A stretch of DNA of 13,727 bases from Anaerolineales bacterium. Lineage in GTDB: Bacteria > Chloroflexota > Anaerolineae > Anaerolineales > DRMV01. The position numbers and the translations under genes are program-made. The notes beneath the pieces were generated by a model. The model saw nothing but the letters and a program-made list of their open reading frames with translations. It did not search any database and was not told the origin of the DNA. Location: positions 1 to 13,727 of the forward strand of contig JALVOR010000204.1 of assembly GCA_027026295.1 (NCBI GenBank). The letters are read 5' to 3'. Shown piece by piece: positions 1 to 5,950 of the stretch (the stretch's first letter is position 1; each line of letters opens with the position of its first letter).

Positions 1-59
1 GCCAGCAACAAAGCAACCGCCAGGGCTAACACAAATGCAAAACGCCACGAATGCTTCAT
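1..59 (-). CDS. N-terminus of an exported protein (partial, runs off the left edge)
   Basis: An ATG at 59-57 on the minus strand opens a frame reading MKHSWRFAFVLALAVALLL before the window ends. It has a short basic n-region (Lys2, Arg6) followed by an unbroken hydrophobic stretch, which is a typical Sec signal peptide or N-terminal anchor. A strong ribosome binding site, AAGGAG, lies 7 bases upstream of the ATG (67-72), and a perfect TATAAT -10 box lies further upstream at 150-155. Only about 19 residues are visible, so the mature protein, and whether a lipobox cysteine follows, cannot be seen. The gene is divergent from dcd. Start and export signal are well supported; the function is unknown. 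Confidence 0.75.
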   Translation of the reverse strand, partial: MKHSWRFAFVLALAVALLL

Positions 60-149
60 AGAACACTCCTTGAAGTTGGGTAACGCGGGCATAACCGTCC
101 TTCTGATGGCAACGTAGAATGCCGCCACCTGAACGAAATTACAAGTTTC

Positions 150-155
150 ATTATA
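150..155 (-). promoter_or_regulatory. -10 box of the leftmost minus-strand gene
   Basis: Read on the minus strand, this is a perfect TATAAT. It would start transcription near 143 and give a 5' leader of about 84 bases before the ATG at 59. No good -35 hexamer is visible at 16-18 bases; the expected position falls on top of the -35 box of the divergent dcd promoter. Confidence 0.55.
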
Positions 156-174
156 CCTTACTTGGCTTTCCCGC

Positions 175-204
175 TTGACCTGCTGCCCATCGCTCGGCTA
201 TACT
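175..204 (+). promoter_or_regulatory. Sigma-70 type promoter of dcd
   Basis: TTGACC at 175-180 and TATACT at 199-204 are separated by 18 bases, each one mismatch from consensus. Transcription should begin near 211, leaving a leader of about 22 bases that carries the GGAGG ribosome binding site at 223-227. This is the best canonical promoter in the window. Confidence 0.7.
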
Positions 205-232
205 GGAAGCATCTTCCCCTTTGGAGGCAATC

Positions 233-787
233 ATGGGCTTGAAACCTGACCACTGGATTCGCAAAATGGCGTTGGAACACGGCATGATCGAGCCGTTCGT
301 GGAAAACCAGGTGCGCGAAGGCGTGCTTTCCTATGGCGTGTCTTCCTATGGTTACGACGTACGTGTGGCCGATGAGTTCAAGATTTTCACCAACGTCTAT
401 TCCACCGTCGTCGACCCCAAGGGCTTCGACACCCGCTCGATGGTGGATTTCAAGGGCGAAGTGTGCGTCATCCCGCCGAATTCCTTTGCCCTCGCCCGCA
501 CGGTGGAATACTTCCGCATCCCCCGCGGCGTGCTGACGCTGTGTGTGGGAAAATCCACCTATGCCCGCTGCGGCATCATTGTGAACGTCACCCCGCTGGA
601 ACCCGAGTGGGAAGGCTATGTCACGCTGGAAATTTCCAACACCACCCCGCTGCCCGCCAAAATTTACGCCAACGAGGGCATTGCCCAGATGGTTTTCTTC
701 GAAGCCGACGAGGAGTGCGAGACTTCTTATGCCGACAAGAAGGGCAAATACCAGCGCCAGCGCGGCATTGTGCTGCCGAAACTGTAG
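233..787 (+). CDS. dcd: dCTP deaminase
   Basis: Deaminates dCTP to dUTP, the precursor of dUMP for thymidylate synthesis, in the cytosol. The 184-residue protein contains the family signature: GVSSYGYD (35-42), GKSTYARCG (106-114) with the conserved Ser/Arg pair, and VTLEISN with the catalytic glutamate at about residue 133. It closely resembles the roughly 188-residue proteobacterial-type Dcd, and I see nothing of the extra domain of bifunctional dCTP deaminase/dUTPases, so dUTP is the expected product. I chose ATG 233 because GGAGG (223-227) sits five bases upstream; the in-frame TTG at 221 overlaps that ribosome binding site. A canonical promoter precedes it. The gene is divergent from an exported protein and is followed after 120 bases by a thiolase with no obvious functional link. 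Confidence 0.95.
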   Translation: MGLKPDHWIRKMALEHGMIEPFVENQVREGVLSYGVSSYGYDVRVADEFKIFTNVYSTVVDPKGFDTRSMVDFKGEVCVIPPNSFALARTVEYFRIPRGVLTLCVGKSTYARCGIIVNVTPLEPEWEGYVTLEISNTTPLPAKIYANEGIAQMVFFEADEECETSYADKKGKYQRQRGIVLPKL

Positions 788-793
788 GAAATG

Positions 794-894
794 GCGAGTT
801 GCGAGTTATGAATTGCGCAAAACGCCAAGGTAACCAATCGACGAAGTGACCAGGCAACCCATCCACCAATCAACCAGGCAATCAACCCATCCAC
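794..894 (+). repeat. Short tandem and direct repeats in the dcd-thiolase spacer
   Basis: The spacer begins with three 7-base units (GCGAGTT, GCGAGTT, ATGAATT at 794-814). It continues with a degenerate ACCAATC/ACCAGGC tract in which ACCAGGCAA...CCCATCCAC occurs twice (849-866 and 873-894, the second copy with a short insertion). No ORF or clear promoter is visible here. Confidence 0.6.
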
Positions 895-907
895 GCACGA
901 GGTTCCC

Positions 908-2038
908 ATGCCCGAAGCCTTCATCATTTCCGCCGTCCGCACCGCCGTAGGGAAAGGCAAACCCAACGGCGCGCTTTCCCCCTTTTTGCCTGTAGAACTT
1001 GCTGCCGCGGTGCTCACCGAGGCCGTGCAGCGGGCGGGCGTTCAGCCTGTATGGGTCGATGATGTCATTTGGGGTGTGGTGACGCCCATCCGCGACCAGG
1101 GCGCCAACCTGGGGCGGCTGGCCGTGCTCAAAGCCGGCTTCCCCGTGGAAGTGCCCGCGGTGAGCATCAATCGCATGTGCGGCTCCAGCCAGCAGGCCGT
1201 CCATTTCGCCGCGCAGGCCATCATGGCGGGTGATATGGATATTGTGGTGGCCGGCGGCACCGAGATGATGTCGCACCAGCCTCTGGGTGCAGATTACCCC
1301 GAAAAATGGCCTGAAATGCCCTACAAGATGGTGCACCAGGGCATCAGCGCCGAACTGATGGCCGAAAAATGGGGGCTGACGCGGGAAGAACTGGACGATT
1401 TCGGCTACGAAAGCCACCTGCGGGCCATGCGCGCCATCCAGGAAGGCCGCTTCGATGCCCAGATTCTGCCCCTTACCCGCCCCGACGGGCGCGTGGTGAA
1501 GGTGGACGAGGGCGTGCGGATGCCGCCCGACCGCGAGAAAATGCGCACCCTGCCGCCTGCTTTCAAGCCCGATGGCGTGGTCACGGCGGGCAACGCCAGC
1601 CAGATCAGCGACGGCGCGGCGGCGCTGGTGGTGGCTTCCGCCAAAGCCGTGGGACGCCATAATCTGGTGCCTCGCGCTCGCATCGTGGCGCGCGCCGTGG
1701 TCGGCGCCGACCTCACCCTGATGTTGGATGGCCCCATCCCGGCTACCCGCAAGGTGCTCAAAAAAGCCGGGCTGACCCTGGACGACATGGACGTGATCGA
1801 AATCAACGAAGCCTTTGCCAGCGTGGTGCTGGCATGGCAGCGGGAACTCCACCCCGACATGCGTAGGGTCAACCCCAACGGCGGCGCGATTGCCCACGGC
1901 CACCCCCTTGGCGCAACCGGTGCGATTTTGATGACCAAACTGCTCTATGAACTGGAACGCATCCGAGGACGTTATGGCCTGCAGGTGATGTGCATCGGCC
2001 ACGGCATGGCCACGGCGACCATTCTGGAGCGCGTCTGA
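908..2038 (+). CDS. Thiolase family protein (acetyl-CoA C-acyltransferase)
   Basis: Catalyses reversible thiolytic cleavage of a 3-ketoacyl-CoA, or condensation of two acyl-CoAs; typical roles are beta-oxidation or acetoacetyl-CoA formation. At 376 residues it has thiolase length and all catalytic elements: the nucleophile Cys91 in NRMCGSSQQA, the NEAF motif (300-303), the HGHPLGATGA motif with His332, and the acid/base Cys362 in MCIGHGMATATI. The final motif is usually CxGGGxGxA; here two glycines are His and Ala. The start has GAGG (899-902) five bases upstream. It is isolated from other fatty-acid genes, lying between dcd and rarA, so the substrate cannot be told; FadA-like and AtoB-like roles are both possible. 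An inverted repeat with a T-run follows the stop. Confidence 0.9.
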   Translation: MPEAFIISAVRTAVGKGKPNGALSPFLPVELAAAVLTEAVQRAGVQPVWVDDVIWGVVTPIRDQGANLGRLAVLKAGFPVEVPAVSINRMCGSSQQAVHFAAQAIMAGDMDIVVAGGTEMMSHQPLGADYPEKWPEMPYKMVHQGISAELMAEKWGLTREELDDFGYESHLRAMRAIQEGRFDAQILPLTRPDGRVVKVDEGVRMPPDREKMRTLPPAFKPDGVVTAGNASQISDGAAALVVASAKAVGRHNLVPRARIVARAVVGADLTLMLDGPIPATRKVLKKAGLTLDDMDVIEINEAFASVVLAWQRELHPDMRRVNPNGGAIAHGHPLGATGAILMTKLLYELERIRGRYGLQVMCIGHGMATATILERV

Positions 2039-2048
2039 GCGGGTTGCA

Positions 2049-2089
2049 AGATGCAGGATGCAAGTTGCAACCTGCATCCTGCAACTTTT
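2049..2089 (+). terminator. Palindrome with T-run after the thiolase gene
   Basis: Arms 2049-2066 and 2069-2086 pair over 18 bases with two mismatches, and TTTT (2086-2089) ends the right arm, giving a rho-independent-terminator shape 10 bases after the thiolase stop. The arms consist of ATGCAGG/ATGCAAG units. The same DNA covers the expected -35 region of the rarA promoter. Confidence 0.6.
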
Positions 2090-2099
2090 CCCCCCGTGC

Positions 2100-2114
2100 T
2101 ACAATATGAATATG
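2100..2114 (+). promoter_or_regulatory. Probable leaderless promoter of rarA
   Basis: TACAAT at 2100-2105 lies exactly six bases before the ATG at 2112. Transcription starting about seven bases downstream of the -10 box would begin at the start codon itself. No Shine-Dalgarno sequence is present. No convincing -35 hexamer is seen. Confidence 0.5.
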
Positions 2115-3458
2115 GACCTCTTCGACCACGCCCTCGCCAACGACGTCACTGCCCAGCCCCTCGCCGAGCGGATGCGCCCCCGCACCCTCGACGAACTCAT
2201 CGGGCAGGAGCACGTTTTGGGGCCGGGCAAGGTGCTCCGCCGCGCCATCGAGAGCGACCGCCTGTTTTCCTCCATTATCCTCTGGGGGCCGCCGGGCTGC
2301 GGCAAAACCACCCTTGCCCGCCTGATTGCCCGCCACACCCGCGGCGCGTTTGTCACCCTTTCGGCGGTGCTGGCAGGCAAAGCCGACCTGCGCAAAATCA
2401 TCGCTGCCGCCCAGGAACGCCGCAAATACCACCGCCAGCGCACCGTGCTTTTCATCGATGAGGTGCACCGCTGGAACAAAGCCCAGCAAGATGCCCTGCT
2501 GCCTCATGTGGAAAACGGCACCATCACCCTCATTGGCGCGACCACCGAAAACCCCTACTTCGAGGTCATCGCGGCGCTGGTTTCCCGCTCGCGCGTCTTC
2601 CAGTTGCGCCCGCTGGAACCGCACCACATCCGCCGCATTCTGGAAGCCGCCCTCACCGACCCCGAACGCGGCTACGGCAAGCGGAATGTGGCGCTGGCGC
2701 CCGAGGCACTTGATTTCCTCACGCAGGCCGCCCGCGGCGACGCCCGCAGCGCCCTCAACGCTCTGGAACTCGCGGTGGAAAGCACCCCGCCCGACGAGAG
2801 CGGGCGCATTGTGATCGCCCTGCCCACCGTGCAGGAAGCCATCCAGCAGCGCGCCGTGCTCTATGACAAGGACGGTGACGCCCACTACGACACGATTTCC
2901 GCCTTCATTAAATCCGTGCGCGGCTCCGACCCCGACGCTGCCCTCTACTGGCTCGCCAAAATGGTGGAAGCCGGTGAAGACCCCCGCTTCATCCTCCGCC
3001 GCCTGCTCATCCTCGCCGCGGAAGACATCGGCCTGGCCGACCCGCAGGCGTTAGTGGTGGCCCATGCCGCCGCACAGGCCTTCGAGTGGGTGGGGCTTCC
3101 CGAAGGCGTGTACCACCTCGCCGAAGCCACCCTCTACCTCGCCACTGCCCCCAAATCCAACAGCGCCAAAGCCTATTTTGCCGCCCGCGAGGCTGTGCGA
3201 AACAATGCCAATCCCGACGACGTCCCCCGCCACCTGAAAGACCCCAGCCGTGATGGCAAAGCGTTGGGCCACGGCAAGGGCTACCGCTACCCCCACAATG
3301 CTGCCGGGCATTTCGTTGTCCAGCAATACCTGCCCGACGGCCTGCAGGGGGCGCGTTTTTACACGCCTTCCGACCAGGGCTACGAGCGCACCATCGCCGA
3401 GCGGCTGGCAAAGTGGCGGGAGAAGGTGTCTGTTCAGCCCTGGCAGGGAAAAACCTGA
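2112..3458 (+). CDS. rarA: Replication-associated recombination protein A (RarA/MgsA AAA+ ATPase)
   Basis: A clamp-loader-like AAA+ ATPase acting at stalled replication forks; the E. coli and eukaryotic (Mgs1/WRNIP1) relatives bind SSB and DNA ends or gaps. The 448-residue protein starts with the family's usual MDLFD, then has RMRPRTLDELIGQEH (box II), Walker A GPPGCGKTT (59-67), Walker B FIDEVHRWNKAQQD, sensor 1 GATTENPYFEV, the SRSRVF arginine finger region and sensor 2 DARSALNALE. The C-terminal tetramerisation part begins near YDKDGDAHYDTISAFIKS. An in-frame ATG at 2106 and one at 2058 inside the palindrome would lengthen it; I chose 2112 because MDLFD is conserved and a -10 box lies six bases upstream. 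It lies 255 bases before ssb, in keeping with the RarA-SSB partnership. Confidence 0.95.
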   Translation: MDLFDHALANDVTAQPLAERMRPRTLDELIGQEHVLGPGKVLRRAIESDRLFSSIILWGPPGCGKTTLARLIARHTRGAFVTLSAVLAGKADLRKIIAAAQERRKYHRQRTVLFIDEVHRWNKAQQDALLPHVENGTITLIGATTENPYFEVIAALVSRSRVFQLRPLEPHHIRRILEAALTDPERGYGKRNVALAPEALDFLTQAARGDARSALNALELAVESTPPDESGRIVIALPTVQEAIQQRAVLYDKDGDAHYDTISAFIKSVRGSDPDAALYWLAKMVEAGEDPRFILRRLLILAAEDIGLADPQALVVAHAAAQAFEWVGLPEGVYHLAEATLYLATAPKSNSAKAYFAAREAVRNNANPDDVPRHLKDPSRDGKALGHGKGYRYPHNAAGHFVVQQYLPDGLQGARFYTPSDQGYERTIAERLAKWREKVSVQPWQGKT

Positions 3459-3459
3459 A

Positions 3460-3642
3460 AACCACAGAAGACGCAGAAGTGCCACCGAAAGCACGGAAAA
3501 CGAAACGCGGCGGGATGCGAGTCGCCGGATTGACAAAAAACTTTGCTTTGCGCTCTTTGCTCCCTCTGCGTCTCTTTGCGCCTCTTTGCGTTAAACCCGC
3601 ACTCATCCGTGATTACCCGCGTTCATCCGCGGGCTGTTTTCC
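3460..3642 (+). repeat. Composite intergenic repeat, copy A
   Basis: The rarA-ssb spacer holds no gene. A forward-oriented ACCACAGAAGACGCAGAAG tract (3460-3478) is followed by an inverse tract with TGCG spaced exactly ten bases apart (3567, 3577, 3587), ending in TTTGCGTTAA. Then come four degenerate ATCCGCG units up to GCGGGCTGTTTTCC (3629-3642). The part at 3586-3642 aligns without gaps to 8997-9053 (45 of 57 bases). Confidence 0.75.
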
Positions 3643-3655
3643 CTTCCGGGGAAAA
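3637..3655 (+). promoter_or_regulatory. Small hairpin just upstream of the ssb promoter
   Basis: TTTTCCC (3637-3643) and GGGAAAA (3649-3655) form a perfect 7-bp stem with a 5-base loop, ending 14 bases before the ssb -10 box. It partly overlaps the end of repeat copy A. Role unknown; an operator or a by-product of the repeat are both possible. Confidence 0.35.
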
Positions 3656-3666
3656 GCCCCCGCCTC

Positions 3667-3708
3667 TGGTACAATAGTGGTACACCCGTTCTAACACAGG
3701 AAAGGAGG
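3667..3708 (+). promoter_or_regulatory. ssb operon promoter, possible operator and ribosome binding site
   Basis: TACAAT (3670-3675) is the likely -10 box, predicting a start near 3682. TGGTACA occurs twice, at 3667-3673 and 3678-3684, eleven bases apart (one helical turn) and overlapping the -10 box, as an operator might. AAAGGAGG (3701-3708) is a near-perfect ribosome binding site five bases before the ATG at 3714, the strongest in the window. No good -35 hexamer is seen. Confidence 0.5.
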
Positions 3709-3713
3709 ACACC

Positions 3714-4145
3714 ATGTTTCAGCGCATTATCATTGTCGGCAATTTGGGGCGCGACCCCGAAATGCGTTACCTGCCCAGCGGCACGCCTGTGACCAACTTT
3801 TCCGTAGCCACCAACCGCACCTACACCAACGCCAACGGCGAAAAAGTGCAGGAAACCATCTGGTTCCGCGTCTCCGCGTGGGGCAAGCAGGCTGAAGTGA
3901 CCAATCAATACCTTCGCAAAGGCTCCAAAGTGCTGGTGGAAGGCCGCCTGGTTGCCGACCCCAACACCGGTGGGCCTCGCATCTGGACCCGTCAGGACGG
4001 CACTGCCGCCGCTTCCTTTGAAATTCACGCCTCCACTGTGCGTTTCCTCAGCACGCGCGAAGAAACCGCCGCAGCCGCCCAGGGCATGGGCGAAGGCGCA
4101 CCGGTGGATGACCTTCCTGCTGCTGAAGACGAAATCCCCTTCTAA
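3714..4145 (+). CDS. ssb: Single-stranded DNA-binding protein
   Basis: Coats single-stranded DNA in replication and repair and recruits partner proteins through its acidic C-terminal tail. The 143-residue protein opens with the typical MFQRIIIVGNLGRDPEMRY, continues through an OB fold (about residues 1-112, including NFSVATNR and WFRVSAWGKQAE) and ends with a short linker and DEIPF, the partner-docking tip. The linker is short compared with E. coli SSB, as is common outside Proteobacteria. A strong AAAGGAGG precedes the ATG. It is the first gene of a seven-gene run in which intergenic gaps are mostly under 25 bases. Usual ssb neighbours such as rpsF and rpsR are absent; instead it leads a nuclease-containing operon. 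Confidence 0.96.
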   Translation: MFQRIIIVGNLGRDPEMRYLPSGTPVTNFSVATNRTYTNANGEKVQETIWFRVSAWGKQAEVTNQYLRKGSKVLVEGRLVADPNTGGPRIWTRQDGTAAASFEIHASTVRFLSTREETAAAAQGMGEGAPVDDLPAAEDEIPF

Positions 4146-4151
4146 CCCTCC

Positions 4152-4178
4152 CGCGGGGCGCCAGAACGGTGCCCCGCG
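4152..4178 (+). promoter_or_regulatory. GC-rich hairpin between ssb and the next gene
   Basis: Arms 4152-4162 and 4168-4178 pair over 11 bases (one G-U type pair) around a 5-base loop. No T-run follows, so this is not a standard terminator. It could lower read-through, or protect the abundant ssb message at its 3' end from the less-needed downstream genes. Confidence 0.5.
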
Positions 4179-4190
4179 TGGTGACTTCCC

Positions 4191-4505
4191 ATGAACAAGA
4201 AGAATGCACCCCCGAGGATGCGCCTGCCCGCCGATGCGCCCCTCGTCTACACCAACATGGCGCGCATTGCCCACACCCGTACCGAATTCCTGATCGACCT
4301 GGCGCGCTACCTCCCGGGCGAACCCGACGCCGCCGTGCAGGCCCGCGTGCTGCTCACGCCCCTGAGCGCCAAACTGCTCCACCGCGCCCTGGGCGACAGC
4401 CTGGCGCGCTACGAATCCGCCTACGGCGAGATTCCCCTGCCCGGCTCGCCCAGCCTTGCCGACGTGCTTTTCCACCCGCCGAAAGACGACCCGCCCACGG
4501 AATGA
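4191..4505 (+). CDS. DUF3467 family protein
   Basis: A 104-residue protein of unknown function. The core VYTNMARIAHTRTEFLIDLA (residues 20-39), followed by a LPGEPDAAVQARVLLTP segment and SAKLLHRALGDSLARYESAYGEI, fits my memory of the DUF3467 family (small bacterial and archaeal proteins with a Y(T/S)N...H...EF(L/V)(I/L)D motif and an LTP...AK segment). The N-terminus is basic and the C-terminus Pro/Asp-rich and probably disordered. The ribosome binding site is weak. It follows ssb after 45 bases containing a hairpin and stops four bases before the TRAX-like gene, so it is probably translated in coupling with it. No membrane segment or catalytic motif is seen. Confidence 0.8.
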   Translation: MNKKNAPPRMRLPADAPLVYTNMARIAHTRTEFLIDLARYLPGEPDAAVQARVLLTPLSAKLLHRALGDSLARYESAYGEIPLPGSPSLADVLFHPPKDDPPTE

Positions 4506-4509
4506 CCCC

Positions 4510-5148
4510 ATGCCCAAACTGGAAGCCATCGCCGAAGCCCTGCACGCCGATCTGGAAGCCCGCACCGCGGCGCGCGACCGTGCCCTTGCCAACGCCCGCC
4601 AACTTATCCGCTTCTGCGCTCACGCCATCCGCGCCGTCCACCGCGACGACCACGCCCAGGCCGCCGAAAAACTGGCTGCCGCCCGTGCCCTTGCCGAGGA
4701 ACTGCGCGCCGACCTGGCCGCTTTCCCCGAACTGTATTACGCGGGCTACACCCAGGACGCGCTGAAAGAATTTGCCGAAGCCAGCATCGTGCACGCCCTG
4801 ACGCGCGACGGCGAAATTCCCGGCCCCGCCGAACTCGGCATCCCGGCATCGGCTTACGTGCGCGGCCTTGCCGAAACCGTGGGCGAACTGCGCCGTCGGG
4901 TGCTCGACCTGCTGCGGCATGGCTACTCTGCCGAAATCGAGCGCCTGCTGGGGCTGATGGACGACATCTACGCCGTGCTCGTTACCATGGATTACCCCGA
5001 CGCCGTGACCTATGGCCTGCGCCGCCTGACCGACATTGCCCGCAGCCTGCTGGAACGTACCCGCGGCGATGTCACCCTGGGCTTGCGCCAGCAGGTGCTG
5101 GAAGGCGCTCTCAGCCGCCTGGAAAGCCGCCTCGCCGACGAGACCTGA
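4510..5148 (+). CDS. TRAX/translin-like protein
   Basis: A 212-residue, almost wholly alpha-helical protein matching the translin/TRAX superfamily. Eukaryotic translin and TRAX form C3PO, an RNA/ssDNA-binding barrel whose TRAX subunit is an RNase; archaeal homologues are known to form similar assemblies. Visible hallmarks: the basic ALANARQLIRFCAHAIRAVHR helix start, GYTQDALKEFAEASIVHAL with Glu87 and Glu90 spaced as in the TRAX catalytic pair, then VGELRRRVLDLLRHG and LLGLMDDIYAVLVTMDYPD. Which acid supplies the third TRAX catalytic position is unclear (Asp in MDD or MDYPD). ATG 4510 is four bases after the DUF3467 stop; an upstream in-frame ATG would overlap that gene. The operon with ssb and a nuclease suggests a nucleic-acid role; that is inference. 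Confidence 0.8.
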   Translation: MPKLEAIAEALHADLEARTAARDRALANARQLIRFCAHAIRAVHRDDHAQAAEKLAAARALAEELRADLAAFPELYYAGYTQDALKEFAEASIVHALTRDGEIPGPAELGIPASAYVRGLAETVGELRRRVLDLLRHGYSAEIERLLGLMDDIYAVLVTMDYPDAVTYGLRRLTDIARSLLERTRGDVTLGLRQQVLEGALSRLESRLADET

Positions 5149-5169
5149 CCCGCACGGAAGGCCTTGCCC

Positions 5170-5412
5170 ATGCGAACCATCCGCGCTTCCGAACTCGGCA
5201 CGTACCTCTACTGTGCCCGCGCGTGGGGCTATGCCCGCAAGGGCTACCCCTCGGCCAACGAAGAGCGCATGCAAGCCGGTTTGGTTTACCATGAGCAGCA
5301 CGGGCGGGAGGTCTTTACCATTCGCCTGCTCAAACTGGCAGGTTGGGCGCTGCTGCTCTTTGCCCTTACTGCCCTTGCCGCGTGGTGGGCGTGGCACTTC
5401 ACCGGGGGGTGA
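5170..5412 (+). CDS. Small membrane protein carrying the N-terminal part of a Cas4-like nuclease
   Basis: An 80-residue ORF with GGAAGG eight bases before its ATG. Residues 6-45 read ASELGTYLYCARAWGYARKG...M(x2)G(x3)H, which is the N-terminal signature of Cas4/Dna2-type proteins: a Y-C-x-R segment whose Cys15 would be the first ligand of the Fe-S cluster, and a Gly37/His41 motif-I-like region. It then has one transmembrane segment (about 53-76, LLKLAGWALLLFALTALAAW) and stops. The nuclease core and remaining three cysteines are in the next ORF, seven bases downstream in another frame. A run of six G (5404-5409) sits at the stop, so the two ORFs may be separate subunits, a programmed frameshift, or an indel. 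Not independently recognised as a named family. Confidence 0.75.
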   Translation: MRTIRASELGTYLYCARAWGYARKGYPSANEERMQAGLVYHEQHGREVFTIRLLKLAGWALLLFALTALAAWWAWHFTGG

Positions 5413-5419
5413 CGCCGCC

Positions 5420-5941
5420 ATGACCGCCCTTTATTTCATCGGCATCGTTGCGCTGCTGGGCGTTTTTCTGCTGTGGCTGAGCACCCGCCGCCGCAAAAAA
5501 ATTGGGCTTCCCGCGGGCAAAGTGGTTTACAGCGATACGGGCATCCGGCGCGAACTGGAAAAGCCCCTCTACGACCGCTCGTTGGGGCTGACAGGCCGCC
5601 CCGATTATCTCATCGAGCAGGGCGATTTCCTCATTCCGGTGGAAGTCAAATCGTCCAAAGCGCCGCCTGCGCCCTATGACAGCCACATTTACCAGTTGGC
5701 TGCCTATTGCCTGCTGGTGGAACGCCAGATGGGCAAGCGGGTGCCTTACGGGCAACTGCAATACGCCGATCGCACTTTCCGCATTGATTACACCCCCAAA
5801 CTGGCTGACCAGTTACTGGAACTCCTTGCCGATATGCGCCGTGCCGAGCGCCGCGGCGGGCTGCCGCCGCGTTCCCACGAAACGGCGGCGCGTTGCCGCG
5901 CGTGCGGCTTCCAGGAAGTTTGCGACCAAAGCCTGGCTTGA
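5420..5941 (+). CDS. Membrane-anchored Cas4-like PD-(D/E)XK nuclease core
   Basis: A 173-residue protein: an N-terminal transmembrane helix (about 3-20), a basic stop-transfer stretch RRRKK, then a Cas4/Dna2-type PD-(D/E)XK nuclease. Catalytic residues visible are Asp62 in GRPDYL, Glu75 and Lys77 in PVEVKSSK, and Gln92/Tyr96 in YQLAAYCLLVE (RecB motif). The C-terminus has CRACGFQEVC (Cys159, Cys162, Cys168), three of the four Fe-S cysteines of Cas4; the fourth is Cys15 of the preceding small ORF. Cas4-family enzymes are Fe-S exonucleases or endonucleases on ssDNA ends. No cas1/cas2 or CRISPR array is in the window, so this is probably a stand-alone relative. It starts seven bases after the preceding stop and ends nine bases before nadK. 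Confidence 0.85.
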   Translation: MTALYFIGIVALLGVFLLWLSTRRRKKIGLPAGKVVYSDTGIRRELEKPLYDRSLGLTGRPDYLIEQGDFLIPVEVKSSKAPPAPYDSHIYQLAAYCLLVERQMGKRVPYGQLQYADRTFRIDYTPKLADQLLELLADMRRAERRGGLPPRSHETAARCRACGFQEVCDQSLA

Positions 5942-5950
5942 GAGGATGCC

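Noticed and set aside
806..2077. Long open frame on the minus strand opposite the thiolase (423 codons)
   Set aside because: It lies entirely antisense to a thiolase with all catalytic motifs, is rich in His/Gly/Ala as expected of a GC-rich shadow frame, and matches no family I know.
1869..2885. Minus-strand open frame opposite rarA (338 codons)
   Set aside because: Antisense shadow of a clear AAA+ ATPase; low-complexity composition and no ribosome binding site or domain.
3540..3600. CRISPR array suggested by the regular TGCG spacing and the nearby Cas4-like gene
   Set aside because: Units are only about ten bases, degenerate, and have no unique spacers of 25-40 bases. No cas1, cas2 or effector gene is present.
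5036..5419. Possible longer N-terminus of the Cas4-like core in the same frame
   Set aside because: The frame is open upstream, but it overlaps the TRAX-like gene and the small Cas4 N-terminal ORF and translates to low-complexity Pro/Ser/Arg sequence. The transmembrane start at 5420 is more sensible.
4354..5421. Minus-strand open frame opposite DUF3467, the TRAX-like gene and the small Cas4 ORF
   Set aside because: Antisense to three genes with family motifs; composition is that of a GC-rich shadow frame.
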